DNA from: Alicyclobacillus acidocaldarius subsp. acidocaldarius Tc-4-1
GTDB taxonomy: Bacteria; Bacillota; Bacilli; Alicyclobacillales; Alicyclobacillaceae
Direction: 5' to 3'
NCBI RefSeq assembly: GCF_000219875.1
Contig: NC_017167.1
Location: forward strand, 2,009,572 to 2,073,571
Length of the DNA stretch: 64,000 nucleotides
Shown here in pieces: positions 53,852-63,241 of this stretch. A program made the position numbers and the translations under genes. The notes under the pieces were generated by a model that saw only the letters and a program-made list of their open reading frames with translations, was not told where the DNA came from and searched no databases. Within the stretch, counting starts at the first letter, position 1, and every line of letters begins with the position of its first letter.

Positions 53852-53900
53852 GCGCCGGGCAGCCCCTCCCGCGCGCGTGCGCAATGCGATGGCCCGGCGC
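53852..53900. terminator. Long-loop inverted repeat between convergent genes
   Basis: GCGCCGGGC (53852-53860) and GCCCGGCGC (53892-53900) are perfect 9-bp arms with a 31-nt loop. They lie between the Rieske gene and the hydratase gene. There is no T-tract, so terminator function is only possible. Confidence 0.3.
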
Positions 53901-53909
53901 CCACACCGC

Positions 53910-54692
53910 CTATTCTCCGCGGAAATGTGGCTTGCGCTTTTCCGCGAACGCGGCAAGCGCCTCCAGCCGATCCGCCGTCGGCAGAACGCCCTCATACGCC
54001 GCATCCTCCATGGCAAGCCCCGTCGCCAAATCGACGTCCAGGCCGCGATCGATGGCCCACTTCGCCTGGCGCACCGCGACCGGCCCGTTTTGGGCGATGG
54101 AACGGGCCAGCGCTCGCGCGGCGTCCATCGCGGCCTCGCGCGTATCCGCCACCTCGAGCAGGAGGCCGAGCTCTCTCGCGCGCTCCGCGTCGATGCGCGC
54201 GGCCGTGAAGATCATCCACTTGGCCCACGTCGGCCCGATGAGGCGAGCCAGCCGCTGCGTCCCGCCCGCCCCGGGCACGATGGCGAGCGACGTCTCCGTC
54301 AGCCCAAGCCGAAGATCGCGGGTGCCGATGCGGAAGTCGCACGCCAGCGCCAGCTCCAGCCCGCCACCAAACGCGAATCCGTGCAGGACCGCGATGGTCG
54401 GCTGCGGCAGGCGCGCGACGCGATCAAACGCCTCGCGCGTCAGGCGCACGTTGCGCCGCACCTCGTCGGGCCCCAAGCCGCGCCGCTCCTTCAGGTCCGC
54501 GCCCGCGCAGAACCCCTTGCCTTCCCCGCGCACCAAGACGGCAAGCACGCCGCGGTCGTCCGCGATTTCGCGCACGGCATCTTCCAGCGCGCGGAGCAGC
54601 GCGTAATTGAGCGCGTTCATCGCATCCGGCCGGTTCAGGACGAGCTCCGCGATCCCGTCGTCTCCCCTGTGCCACACAATCGGCTGTTCCAC
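53910..54692 (-). CDS. Enoyl-CoA hydratase family, likely 3-methylglutaconyl-CoA hydratase
   Basis: The 260-aa crotonase-fold enzyme has GKGFCAGADLKE (58-69) for the oxyanion hole and GFAFGGGLELALACD with LGLTETSLAIVPGAGGTQRL carrying the catalytic Glu. Placed last in a cluster with methylcrotonyl-CoA carboxylase and HMG-CoA lyase, it should hydrate 3-methylglutaconyl-CoA to HMG-CoA (YngF/LiuC role). That assignment is from context; the fold alone is not specific. GTG at 54692 has GGGGGGAG 6 nt upstream. Confidence 0.9.
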   Translation of the reverse strand: MEQPIVWHRGDDGIAELVLNRPDAMNALNYALLRALEDAVREIADDRGVLAVLVRGEGKGFCAGADLKERRGLGPDEVRRNVRLTREAFDRVARLPQPTIAVLHGFAFGGGLELALACDFRIGTRDLRLGLTETSLAIVPGAGGTQRLARLIGPTWAKWMIFTAARIDAERARELGLLLEVADTREAAMDAARALARSIAQNGPVAVRQAKWAIDRGLDVDLATGLAMEDAAYEGVLPTADRLEALAAFAEKRKPHFRGE

Positions 54693-54707
54693 CGCCGTCT
54701 CCCCCCC

Positions 54708-56234
54708 TCAGACCGGGTACACCGGATGCTTCCGGTGACCGAACGCGACCGATTTCCCTTCGTACATCGCAAATCGGCGGATGAGTTCGTCCCGGAGTTC
54801 ATCCGCGTCCACGATGTGGTCCACCACGAGCTCGGAGGCCAAGCGGTAAATGTCGATGTCGCGCCGGTACTCCTCCCGCTTCTCCTTCACGAACGCCGAC
54901 CGCTCGGGCTCCTCCAGTTCCGCAATCTTGTTGGCATAGACCGCGTTCACGGCCGCCTCCGGTCCCATGACGGCGATCTCTGCGGTGGGCAGCGCGATGC
55001 AGGCGTCCGGCTCAAACGCAGGCCCCGCCATCGCGTACAGCCCCGCGCCGTACGCCTTGCGCACGATCACGGAGATCTTCGGCACGGTGGCCTCCGACAT
55101 CGCGGCGATGAGCTTGGCCCCGTGGCGAATGATGCCCTGGCGCTCCACCTTCGTTCCAATCATGAACCCGGGCACGTCCGCCAGGAAGAGGAGGGGGATG
55201 TGAAAGGCGTCGCACAGCGCAATGAAACGCGCCGCTTTGTCCGCGGAGTCGACGAACAGCACGCCACCCTTGACGCGCGGCTGGTTCGCGATGATGCCGA
55301 CCGGCCGACCGGCGATGCGCGCGAGCCCCGTGATGATCTCCTGCGCGAAAAGCGCCTTGACTTCAAACCACGAGCCCTCGTCGATCAGCCGATCAATGAG
55401 GTCGTACATGTTGAACGGCACGTTCGGGTTCTTCGGGACAATCTCCGAGGCCCTGCGCGGTGACGGCGCCGGATCGCGCGGATCTTCCATGGGTGGACGC
55501 CCGAGGTACGAATCCGGCATGTAGCGCAGGTACCGCCTGCAGGCCTCGATGGCGCTCGGCTCGTCAGGCACGAGCACGTCCCCGCACCCGCTCACGGTGC
55601 AGTGCATGCGCGCGCCGCCCATCTCTTCGAGCGTCACCTTTTCCCCGATGACCATCTCCGCCATGCGCGGCGAGCCCAGGTACATGCTCGCGTTGCCTTC
55701 GACCATGATGACGAGATCGCAGAAGGCGGGAATGTACGCGCCGCCAGCCGCAGACGGGCCGAAGAGCAAGCAGATCTGCGGGATGTGACCGCTCAGGCGA
55801 ACTTCGTTGTAGAAGATTCGCCCTGCGCCTCGCCTGCCGGGAAACATCTCGACCTGGTCCGTGATGCGCGCGCCGGCCGAATCCACGAGATAGATTAAGG
55901 GGATGTGCAGCTTCTCCGCAGTCTCCTGGATGCGGAGGATCTTCTCGACCGTCCGCGCGCCCCAGCTCCCCGCCTTGACCGTGCTGTCGTTGGCCATGAT
56001 GGCGACCTTCCGCCCGTGGATGCGCCCGATGCCGGTCACCACGCCGTCGGCCGGCAGATCGTCCGCCGCGCAGTTCGCATACAGGCCGTCCTCCACCTCC
56101 AGGCCGTCATCCAAGAGCAGCCTGAGTCGATCGCGGACAAACAGCTTGCCCTGCTCTCGGTTTTTCTCGTGATACTTCGCCGCGCCGCCAGCCATTGCGC
56201 GCGCTCGCATCTGTTCCAAACGCTCGTCCGCCAC
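54708..56234 (-). CDS. Acyl-CoA carboxylase carboxyltransferase, likely methylcrotonyl-CoA carboxylase beta
   Basis: The 508-aa carboxyltransferase has the two crotonase-like halves of biotin-dependent acyl-CoA carboxylases: YLVDSAGARITDQVEMFPGRRGAGRIFYN and LADVPGFMIGTKVERQGIIRHGAKL with AYGAGLYAMAGPAFEPD. The GRRGAGRIFYNEVRLSG segment and the company of HMG-CoA lyase support methylcrotonyl-CoA over propionyl-CoA. GTG start with GGGAGGG 7-10 nt upstream. It works with the biotin carboxylase and the 71-aa carrier encoded upstream. Confidence 0.9.
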   Translation of the reverse strand: MADERLEQMRARAMAGGAAKYHEKNREQGKLFVRDRLRLLLDDGLEVEDGLYANCAADDLPADGVVTGIGRIHGRKVAIMANDSTVKAGSWGARTVEKILRIQETAEKLHIPLIYLVDSAGARITDQVEMFPGRRGAGRIFYNEVRLSGHIPQICLLFGPSAAGGAYIPAFCDLVIMVEGNASMYLGSPRMAEMVIGEKVTLEEMGGARMHCTVSGCGDVLVPDEPSAIEACRRYLRYMPDSYLGRPPMEDPRDPAPSPRRASEIVPKNPNVPFNMYDLIDRLIDEGSWFEVKALFAQEIITGLARIAGRPVGIIANQPRVKGGVLFVDSADKAARFIALCDAFHIPLLFLADVPGFMIGTKVERQGIIRHGAKLIAAMSEATVPKISVIVRKAYGAGLYAMAGPAFEPDACIALPTAEIAVMGPEAAVNAVYANKIAELEEPERSAFVKEKREEYRRDIDIYRLASELVVDHIVDADELRDELIRRFAMYEGKSVAFGHRKHPVYPV

Positions 56235-56249
56235 GGCGTCAACCCTCCC

Positions 56250-57155
56250 TCACGTTGCCTGACACGCGCTTCTCGCCACTTGGCGCGCGTGGCTCGACAG
56301 GGGCTTCTTAAGCTTCCCCTCCAACCAGGCGACGACGTCCAGATACCGCTCGGCGTCGACGCCCGTCTCCGCGCCTATGCCATGCAAGAGGTACAGCACG
56401 TCCTCCATGGCCACGTTTCCAGACGCGCCTGGCGCGTAGGGACAACCGCCGAGCCCCCCGATGGATCCATCAAACTGCCGCACCCCCGCGACAAAGCCCG
56501 CGTAGAGGTTGGCGATGGCCATCCCGCGCGTGTCGTGGAAGTGGAGCGAAACGCGATCCAGAGGCACGATGCGCTCCACCTCGCGCACGACCTCCGCCAC
56601 CTGCGTGGGTACCGCCACGCCGATGGTGTCGCCGAGCGCCACCTCGTCGACGCCCAGCTCCAGCAGGCGCTCGACCACGGAGAGGACCTGCGACACCGGC
56701 ACTTTACCTTCGTACGGGCAGCCGAAGACGGTAGACACGTACCCACGCACCACGAGCCCCTCCGCCTTGGCTCCCTCGATCACGGGGCGCAACACGGGAT
56801 ACGTCTCCGCGATGGTCTTGTTGATGTTCTTCAGATTGTGCGACTCGCTCGCCGACATGAACACGTGCACGGCGTCCACCTTCGCCGCCAAGGCTCGTGC
56901 GAGCCCGCGCTCGTTGGGCACAAGCGCGGACAGCTCCACGCCGGGCCTGCGCCGAATCCGCGCGAACACCTCGTCGGCGTCCGCCAACTGCGGGATCCAC
57001 TTCGGATGCACGAAGGAAGAGACTTCGATGAATCTGACGCCCGCATCCATCAGTCGCTCGACGAGCTCCACCTTGATCTCCGTGGCGATCACGCCCGGTT
57101 CATTCTGCAACCCGTCCCGCGGCCCGACCTCGCGCAGCCACACGCGTTCTCCCAT
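56250..57155 (-). CDS. Hydroxymethylglutaryl-CoA lyase
   Basis: The enzyme splits HMG-CoA to acetyl-CoA and acetoacetate. The 301-aa TIM-barrel has REVGPRDGLQNE (8-19), the metal ligands HFHDT (His205, His207), and the HMG-CoA lyase signature GGLGGCPYAPGASGN with catalytic Cys238. GAGGGCG lies before the ATG at 57155. It is the YngG equivalent of the leucine cluster. Confidence 0.95.
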   Translation of the reverse strand: MGERVWLREVGPRDGLQNEPGVIATEIKVELVERLMDAGVRFIEVSSFVHPKWIPQLADADEVFARIRRRPGVELSALVPNERGLARALAAKVDAVHVFMSASESHNLKNINKTIAETYPVLRPVIEGAKAEGLVVRGYVSTVFGCPYEGKVPVSQVLSVVERLLELGVDEVALGDTIGVAVPTQVAEVVREVERIVPLDRVSLHFHDTRGMAIANLYAGFVAGVRQFDGSIGGLGGCPYAPGASGNVAMEDVLYLLHGIGAETGVDAERYLDVVAWLEGKLKKPLSSHARQVARSACQAT

Positions 57156-57174
57156 GCCATCGCCCTCTTCCGCA

Positions 57175-57390
57175 TCAGTCTTCCAGTCGGACAAGATCGT
57201 CTCCCTCGTTAACAAAATCGCCCTCGTTCACGAGCACTTCAACCACCACGCCGGCCTGTTCGGCCGGAATGGGGATCTCCATCTTCATCGACTCCAGCAC
57301 GACGACGTCCTGCCCCGCCTCGACGCGTTGGCCCGGCTGAGCCAGCACGCGGAGCACGATGCCCGCCATCGTTGCCTGCACAGTTGTCAT
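57175..57390 (-). CDS. Free-standing biotin carrier protein (BCCP-like, 71 aa)
   Basis: A minimal biotinyl domain with the biotinylated Lys36 in ESMKMEIP. It has the usual two hammerhead halves and almost nothing else. It should carry carboxybiotin between the biotin carboxylase and carboxyltransferase of the acyl-CoA carboxylase, as YngHB does in Bacillus. GAGGAGG lies 6-8 nt before the ATG, and it is 12 bp after the biotin carboxylase gene. Confidence 0.95.
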   Translation of the reverse strand: MTTVQATMAGIVLRVLAQPGQRVEAGQDVVVLESMKMEIPIPAEQAGVVVEVLVNEGDFVNEGDDLVRLED

Positions 57391-57402
57391 GACGCACCCT
57401 CC

Positions 57403-58743
57403 TCAGCGCTTCCCCCAGGATTCCAGAAAGTCGGTCGTCGTGTCGCCGGCGGCGAACCGATCCGAGGCGATGATGGCCCGAAGCAGCGGCAGGTTCGAGC
57501 GGATGCCTTCGATGACATACGCGTCAAGCGCCTGCTTCATGCGATCGATGGCCTCAGCCCGGTCCCGGCCGTGGGCGATGAGCTTGCCGATCATCGGATC
57601 GTAAAACGGCGTGATCTCCGAGCCCGATTCCACGCCCACATCGTTGCGAATGCCCTCGCCTTCAGGCAACACCATGCGCGCAATGGTGCCTGGGGACGGC
57701 AGCATCTTCTCGGGATCTTCTGCGTACACCCGGCACTCAATCGCGTGGCCGTCGCGCCGGATGTCGTCCTGCCCAAACCCGAGCGGCTCGCCGGCGGCGA
57801 TGCGAAGTTGCCATTCGACGAGATCGAGCCCGGTGATCATCTCGGTGACAGGGTGTTCGACCTGCAGGCGCGTGTTCATCTCGAGGAAATAAAAATGCTT
57901 CTCCTCATCGACGAGAAATTCGAGCGTGCCCGCATTCTCATAGCCGATGGCCCGGCAGATAGCGAGCGCCGCCTCTCCCATCCTCCGCCTAAGCGCCTCG
58001 TCGACAAACGGGGACGGCGCTTCCTCGACGACCTTCTGATGACGCCGCTGGATGGAGCACTCGCGCTCCCAAAGATAGACGCCATGTCCATGCCCGTCGC
58101 ACAAGACCTGGATCTCCACGTGTCGCGGCCTTTGCACGCGCTTCTCGAGGAACATCTCCCCGTTGCCGAAGTACGCCTTGGCTCGCGCGGAGTTTGACGC
58201 GAACGCCTTGCGCAGCTCTTCCTCTGAGTTCACCACCTGCATGCCGATCCCGCCGCCGCCGTACGACGCCTTGAGCATGACCGGATAGCCGATCTCGGCC
58301 GCGATGCGAACCGCCTCCTCCACGCTCGCCACCGCGCCCTCGCTCCCCGGCACGACGGGAGCTCCCGCGCGTTTCACCGTCTCCCGCGCCGCCACCTTGC
58401 TGCCCATGGCCGCAATGGCTTCGGGCGAAGGCCCGATGAAGCGGATGCCCCGTTCCATCGCGGCTCGCGCAAAATCGGCGTTTTCGCTGAGCAGTCCGTA
58501 GCCCGGGTGAATGGCCTCGGCGCCAGTCTGCTCGGCCGCATGCAGGATGGCCTCGATGTTCAGGTAGCTCTTCGCGACCGGGGCCTCGCCGATGCGCACG
58601 GCCTCGTCTGCCTCGCGGACGTGAAGCGCTTTCTCGTCCGCGTCGGAATAGACGGCGACGGTCGCGATGCCGAGGCGCCTGCAGGTGCGAATGATGCGCC
58701 TTGCGATCTCGCCTCGATTCGCGATCAACACCTTGGCAAACAT
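57403..58743 (-). CDS. Biotin carboxylase subunit of acyl-CoA carboxylase
   Basis: The 446-aa ATP-grasp enzyme carboxylates the biotin carrier. It starts MFAKVLIANRGEIARRIIRT and has HPGYGLLSENA, the ATP loop KASYGGGGIGM, ERECSIQRRHQKVVEEAPSP and FLEMNTRLQVEHPVTE. It ends after the carboxylase domain, so unlike MccA it carries no fused biotinyl domain. GGAGGGG lies 5-7 nt before the ATG. It is 11 bp downstream of the dehydrogenase gene. Confidence 0.95.
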   Translation of the reverse strand: MFAKVLIANRGEIARRIIRTCRRLGIATVAVYSDADEKALHVREADEAVRIGEAPVAKSYLNIEAILHAAEQTGAEAIHPGYGLLSENADFARAAMERGIRFIGPSPEAIAAMGSKVAARETVKRAGAPVVPGSEGAVASVEEAVRIAAEIGYPVMLKASYGGGGIGMQVVNSEEELRKAFASNSARAKAYFGNGEMFLEKRVQRPRHVEIQVLCDGHGHGVYLWERECSIQRRHQKVVEEAPSPFVDEALRRRMGEAALAICRAIGYENAGTLEFLVDEEKHFYFLEMNTRLQVEHPVTEMITGLDLVEWQLRIAAGEPLGFGQDDIRRDGHAIECRVYAEDPEKMLPSPGTIARMVLPEGEGIRNDVGVESGSEITPFYDPMIGKLIAHGRDRAEAIDRMKQALDAYVIEGIRSNLPLLRAIIASDRFAAGDTTTDFLESWGKR

Positions 58744-58754
58744 GCCGTCCCCTC

Positions 58755-59888
58755 CTAACAGCCCAGCTGGCGCGCGATCACCAGGCGCTGAATCTCCGAC
58801 GTGCCCTCGCCGATCTCGATCAACTTCGCGTCGCGATAGTGCCGCTCCACCGGGTATTCGCGCATGTAGCCATACCCGCCCAAGATCTGAATCGCCTGCT
58901 CGCACGTCCGCGTGCACATCTCGGACGCAAACAGCTTGGCGTACGACGCCTCGAGCGTGTACGGCCGGCCCTGATCCTTCAGCCACGCGGCCTTCATCAC
59001 CGCATTACGCGCGAGATCGATGTGCATGGCCATGTCGGCGAGCTTGTGCTGAATCGCCTGGAACTTGCTGATGGCCTGCCCGAACTGGACGCGCGTCTTG
59101 GCGTACGCGAGAGCCGTCTCAAACGCCGCCCGCGCGATCCCGACCGCCAGAGCCGCGATGGCGACGCGCCCGCCGTCCAGCGTCGAGAGAAACTGCTTGA
59201 ACCCGGCATTCAGCGGCCCGAGTAGGTTCTCCTTCGGGACGCGGACGTGATCGAGAATCAGTTCCACCGTGTTGGACGCCCGCATGCCCAGTTTCTCATA
59301 CGGCTTGCTCACGGAGAAGCCCTCGACATCCGTCGGCACGATGAACGCGCTGATCCCGCGCGACGCCGGATCCGTCACCGCGGTGAGCACAACGTACTTC
59401 GCATAGCCGCCGTTCGTGTTGAAGATCTTGTTGCCCGTGATGACCCATTCGTCGCCCTCCAGGACAGCCGTCGTCCGCGTCCCTCCGGCGTCCGATCCGG
59501 CGGCAGGCTCCGTCAGGCCAAACGCGCCGAGCGCCTCGCCGCGCGCCATGGGGACGAGGTACTTCTGCTTCTGCTCCTCCGTCCCGTAGAGCAGAATCGG
59601 CGTGCACGCCAGCGACACGTGCGCCTCGTAGCTGAGCCCCGTTCCGCCACAGGCGCGCCCGATCTCCTCCACCGCCAGGCAATACGAGATCATGTCGGCG
59701 CCCGCGCCGCCGTATTGCTCCGGGATGGGCAGCCCGAGAAAGCCGAGCTCGCCCATCTTGCGAAACACCTCGATGGGAAAGTGCTCGGTCCTATCCCACT
59801 CCGCGGCGTGCGGCGCGATCTCGGCCTCCGCAAACTCGCGAACCGTATCTCGAATCATCTTTTGTTCCGGGGTGAGATCAAAGTCCAC
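58755..59888 (-). CDS. Acyl-CoA dehydrogenase, probable isovaleryl-CoA/short-chain type
   Basis: The 377-aa FAD enzyme opens the leucine pathway (YngJ position) by oxidising isovaleryl-CoA to 3-methylcrotonyl-CoA; electrons go to ETF, not encoded here. [14 protein letters not shown] and the FAD site [22 protein letters not shown] are present. The catalytic base Glu361 is in the usual EGTSEIQRL position. Eukaryotic isovaleryl-CoA dehydrogenases lack Glu there, so butyryl-type specificity cannot be excluded. GTG start, GGGAG 9 nt upstream. First gene of the dehydrogenase-to-hydratase unit. Confidence 0.9.
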   Translation of the reverse strand: MDFDLTPEQKMIRDTVREFAEAEIAPHAAEWDRTEHFPIEVFRKMGELGFLGLPIPEQYGGAGADMISYCLAVEEIGRACGGTGLSYEAHVSLACTPILLYGTEEQKQKYLVPMARGEALGAFGLTEPAAGSDAGGTRTTAVLEGDEWVITGNKIFNTNGGYAKYVVLTAVTDPASRGISAFIVPTDVEGFSVSKPYEKLGMRASNTVELILDHVRVPKENLLGPLNAGFKQFLSTLDGGRVAIAALAVGIARAAFETALAYAKTRVQFGQAISKFQAIQHKLADMAMHIDLARNAVMKAAWLKDQGRPYTLEASYAKLFASEMCTRTCEQAIQILGGYGYMREYPVERHYRDAKLIEIGEGTSEIQRLVIARQLGC

Positions 59889-59918
59889 GCGGTCTCTCTC
59901 CCTTCGCTCTCACCTTTC

Positions 59919-59947
59919 ACTGTAGCCGAATAAGCAAGCGCTTGCAA
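59919..59947 (-). promoter_or_regulatory. SigA-type promoter of the leucine-degradation unit
   Basis: TTGCAA (59942-59947), 17-bp spacer and TACAGT (59919-59924) on the minus strand, about 30 bp before the dehydrogenase start. The -35 box is part of a cre-like palindrome. Confidence 0.7.
59933..59947 (-). promoter_or_regulatory. cre-like CcpA operator over the -35 box
   Basis: TTGCAAGCGCTTGCT matches the Bacillus cre consensus WTGNAANCGNWNNCW at every fixed position. The core GCAAGCGCTTGC is a perfect palindrome. Overlap with the -35 box predicts repression when glucose is available. A LacI- or TetR-type regulator other than CcpA could also use such a palindrome. Confidence 0.72.
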
Positions 59948-60014
59948 TCAATTTTGAAACGCACAGTTTGCCACAATCGCTAGGGATGCCGCCATTCCTT
60001 TCCGATCGATTCGA

Positions 60015-61988
60015 TCATTCACCGCCCGGCGCCCGCTCGCGCAGATCGTGCAAAAGCCGTTCCACGACCTCCCAGTCCTCCAGGCCGGTGACGTCTCCCT
60101 TCACTTCGCCGGTCTGCAAAATCTCGCGCAGCATCCGCCGCAGGATCTTGCCCGATCGCGTCTTCGGCATCGCTTCCACGAAATACACGCGCGCCGGCCG
60201 CGCAAACGAACCGATGTCCGCCACGACGCGCGCCTTCAGTTCCGCCTCCAGGTCGCTCTTTGGTTCCCACCCGCGCTCGAGGGTCACGAACGCCACCGGG
60301 ACCTGTCCCTTCACGTCATCAGGCTCGCCCACGACCGCCGCCTCCACCACGGCCGGATGCTGGATGAGCGAACTCTCCATTTCCATGGTGCTGATGCGGT
60401 GGCCCGACACGTTGATCACGTCGTCGACCCGGCCGAGCACCCAGAAGTGGCCGTCTGCATCCCGCACCGCGCTGTCGCCGGTGAAGTAAAGGCCTGGCAT
60501 GCGCGAGAAGTACGCGTTCAGATAGAGGCTTCGATCGCCGTACACGTCGCGTGCAAGAGACGGGAACGGACAGCGGATGACAAGGTATCCAGGCACACCG
60601 TCCGGCACCTCTCGGCCCTCTTCATCCACCACGGCGAGATCGTGCCCAAAGAACGGCACGCCGCACGAGCCGGGCTTCATCGGCACCGCGCCGGGCAACA
60701 GCGCGAGCGGCGTTCCACCGGTCTCGGTCTGGCCCCAGGTGTTGTTGATTACAGCGACGTCACCGCCCACAACGCGGCGGACCCAGTGCCACGCCTCGGG
60801 ATTGAATGGCTCTCCGACCGACACCAAGAGCTGAAGCGACGACAGGTCGTATTGCCGCGCGATGTCCTCGCCGTGTTTCATCATCATCCGATAGGCGGTG
60901 GGTGCCGAGAACAGTTTGTTGACGCGGTATCGCTCGATCATCTCGTATAGCCTGCCCGGTTTCGGCCAATCGAGCGCGCCCTCGTACAGGAGGGTCGTGG
61001 TGCCTAAGGCGAGGCCGCCGACCAGGACGAAGATGTGGGATGTCAGCCAGCCGATGTCCGCTGTGTTCCAGTACACGTCCTCGGGTCGGAGGTCGAGCTG
61101 GTACTTCGTGTACGCGTAGGTTCCGAGCAGAAATCCTCCGCCGGCGTGGACGATGCCTTTGGGGCGACCGGTGGTCCCGCTCGTGAAGATGAGAAACGCA
61201 GGCTCGTTCGCCTCCAGCAGGGCCGGCGGGCAGTCCCGGGATGCGCCCTCGACGAGCGACTCAAAGTCGAGATCGCGCCCCGGCGTCATCGGCGTGTCGA
61301 GATCCGGCAGGCGTCGGTAGACGATCACGTGCTCCACCGTCTCCACGCCTTCAAACGCCCGATCGACGGTTTCCTTCAACCGCAGCACCTTGCCGCGCCT
61401 GAGGCTGCCGTTGGCACAGATGACGGCCTTCGCGCCGCACCGCACAATCCGCTCGCGCAGCGCCTCGGCGGAGAACCCCGCAAACACCGTGTTGTAGAGC
61501 ACGCCGATGCGCAGACACGCCAAGAGCGCGACGTAGGTCTCGATGAGATTCTGCATGTACACGCAGACCACGTCGCCCTGGCGCAGCCCGAGATCTTGGA
61601 GCGCGTTCGCAAACCGGGACACGGCATCCTGGAGCTGGAGGTACGTGACGCTGCGGCGCTCGCCGTCCTCCCCCTCGAAGAAGAGCGCCACCTTGTTTCG
61701 GTACATCGGATGCTTCGCGTGCCGATCCACGCAGTTCTCGCAGACGTTGATGTAGCTGCCGGGAAAAAACTGAAAGTCGGGAAGCTCGCCCGCGATGACC
61801 GTCTTCCCGCGCTGCTGCCAGACCAACTCGTCGGCGATCTCGTCCCAGAATGCCGCCGGATCGTCGATGGACGCCTGATATCTCGCCCGGTACTCTTCGT
61901 AGCTCGAGAGATACGACCGAGCCGCGTAGGCCTCCGGTGGCGGGATCAGCCTTGCGTTCGCAATCATGCTCAACACTTCGTCTGCCAC
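60015..61988 (-). CDS. Acetyl-CoA synthetase-like AMP-forming ligase
   Basis: The 657-aa enzyme matches full-length acetyl-CoA synthetase. It has an N-terminal ACS domain, IFTSGTTGRPKGIVHA, WNTADIGWLTSHIF, VINNTWGQTETGG, and SGKILRR with the acetylatable Lys614. Acetoacetyl-CoA synthetase is a less likely alternative given the Acs-type WGQTETGG. GTG start with GGAGGG 5-7 nt upstream. It lies between the thiolase and the leucine genes, in a separate transcript from the latter. Confidence 0.9.
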   Translation of the reverse strand: MADEVLSMIANARLIPPPEAYAARSYLSSYEEYRARYQASIDDPAAFWDEIADELVWQQRGKTVIAGELPDFQFFPGSYINVCENCVDRHAKHPMYRNKVALFFEGEDGERRSVTYLQLQDAVSRFANALQDLGLRQGDVVCVYMQNLIETYVALLACLRIGVLYNTVFAGFSAEALRERIVRCGAKAVICANGSLRRGKVLRLKETVDRAFEGVETVEHVIVYRRLPDLDTPMTPGRDLDFESLVEGASRDCPPALLEANEPAFLIFTSGTTGRPKGIVHAGGGFLLGTYAYTKYQLDLRPEDVYWNTADIGWLTSHIFVLVGGLALGTTTLLYEGALDWPKPGRLYEMIERYRVNKLFSAPTAYRMMMKHGEDIARQYDLSSLQLLVSVGEPFNPEAWHWVRRVVGGDVAVINNTWGQTETGGTPLALLPGAVPMKPGSCGVPFFGHDLAVVDEEGREVPDGVPGYLVIRCPFPSLARDVYGDRSLYLNAYFSRMPGLYFTGDSAVRDADGHFWVLGRVDDVINVSGHRISTMEMESSLIQHPAVVEAAVVGEPDDVKGQVPVAFVTLERGWEPKSDLEAELKARVVADIGSFARPARVYFVEAMPKTRSGKILRRMLREILQTGEVKGDVTGLEDWEVVERLLHDLRERAPGGE

Positions 61989-62025
61989 GAGGATCCCTCC
62001 TCAGGGTGATGGCCGCGCCCGTTTG

Positions 62026-63213
62026 TCAACGCGAAAGGCGTTCCACGACCATGGCGACGCCCTGTCCTCCGCCGATGCACAGCGTAGCGAGGCCGAAACG
62101 GCCGCCTCGGCGCTCGAGCTCGTACAGGAGCGTGACCAAGATGCGCGCTCCGCTCGCGCCGATGGGGTGACCGAGCGCGATGGCGCCGCCGTTCACGTTC
62201 AACTTGTCATCCGGGAACGACAGCTCGCGAGCCACCGCGAGCGCCTGGGCCGCAAACGCCTCGTTCGCCTCGATGAGGTCGAGGTCGTCCACGGAAAGCC
62301 CGGCCCGGTTGAGCGCCCGGCGCGTCGCCTCGATGGGACCGAGGCCCATTACGCTTGGGTCAAGACCGACGCTCGCGTAGCTGACAATGCGCGCCATCGG
62401 CTTCACGCCAAGCTCCTCGGCGCGATCCCGGCCAAGCACCAGCATGGCGGCCGCGCCGTCGTTGATGCCCGAGCTGTTGCCGGCGGTCACGGTGCCGTCT
62501 GCCTGAAACGCGGGCCGCAGTTTCGCCAACGCCTCATACGTCGTGTCGGGGCGCGGATGTTCGTCGCGGTCGACCAAGGCCGGATCGCCCTTCCGCCGCG
62601 GCACGGAGACGGGCACTATTTCTTCTTTGAAGCGGCCTTCCTCCATCGCTTCCTTGGCGCGCATCTGGCTCCTGAGGGCGAAACGGTCCTGATCCTCCCG
62701 GCTGATGCCGTGGCGGTTCGCCACGTTTTCGGCGGTGACGCCCATGTGGATGTCGCAAAACGCGCACCAGAGGCCGTCCCTGATCATGCTGTCGACGACT
62801 TCGCGATGGCCCATGCGGTAGCCGTCGCGCGCCCCTGGAAGCAGGTACGGCGCGTTCGACATCGACTCCATGCCGCCCGCCACCAGGACGCCCGCGTCCC
62901 CAGCGCGGATGGCTTGCGCCGCGAGCATGACCGACTTCAGGCCGGATCCGCACACCATATTCACCGTCGTCGCCGGGATGTCTTCGGGGATCCCCGCCCG
63001 CATCGCGGCTTGCCGCGCGGGATTCTGGCCGACGCCCGCCTGGAGCACGTTGCCCATCACGACTTCGTCCACCGCTTTCGACTCAACCCCTGCGCGCCGC
63101 AGCGATTCCCGGATCACGGCCGCGCCGAGATCCGGCGCCGAAAGCAGCGAGAGACTGCCCTGGAACGTTCCGATGGGCGTCCGCACGGCCCCTGCAATCA
63201 CTACGTCTTGCAC
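62026..63213 (-). CDS. Acetyl-CoA acetyltransferase (thiolase)
   Basis: The 395-aa thiolase has the catalytic Cys88 in [10 protein letters not shown], His349 in GHPIGASG and Cys379 in CIGGGQG. With the CoA-transferase next to it, it should cleave acetoacetyl-CoA into two acetyl-CoA. GTG start with GGAGGG 7 nt upstream. It is 28 bp after scoB. Confidence 0.94.
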   Translation of the reverse strand: MQDVVIAGAVRTPIGTFQGSLSLLSAPDLGAAVIRESLRRAGVESKAVDEVVMGNVLQAGVGQNPARQAAMRAGIPEDIPATTVNMVCGSGLKSVMLAAQAIRAGDAGVLVAGGMESMSNAPYLLPGARDGYRMGHREVVDSMIRDGLWCAFCDIHMGVTAENVANRHGISREDQDRFALRSQMRAKEAMEEGRFKEEIVPVSVPRRKGDPALVDRDEHPRPDTTYEALAKLRPAFQADGTVTAGNSSGINDGAAAMLVLGRDRAEELGVKPMARIVSYASVGLDPSVMGLGPIEATRRALNRAGLSVDDLDLIEANEAFAAQALAVARELSFPDDKLNVNGGAIALGHPIGASGARILVTLLYELERRGGRFGLATLCIGGGQGVAMVVERLSR

Positions 63214-63241
63214 ATGCCATCCCTCCTGATGTAGCCCGTGA

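Noticed and set aside
53877-55463. 528-codon plus-strand frame antisense to the hydratase and carboxyltransferase
   Set aside because: Antisense shadow; both opposite genes have clear motifs and ribosome binding sites.
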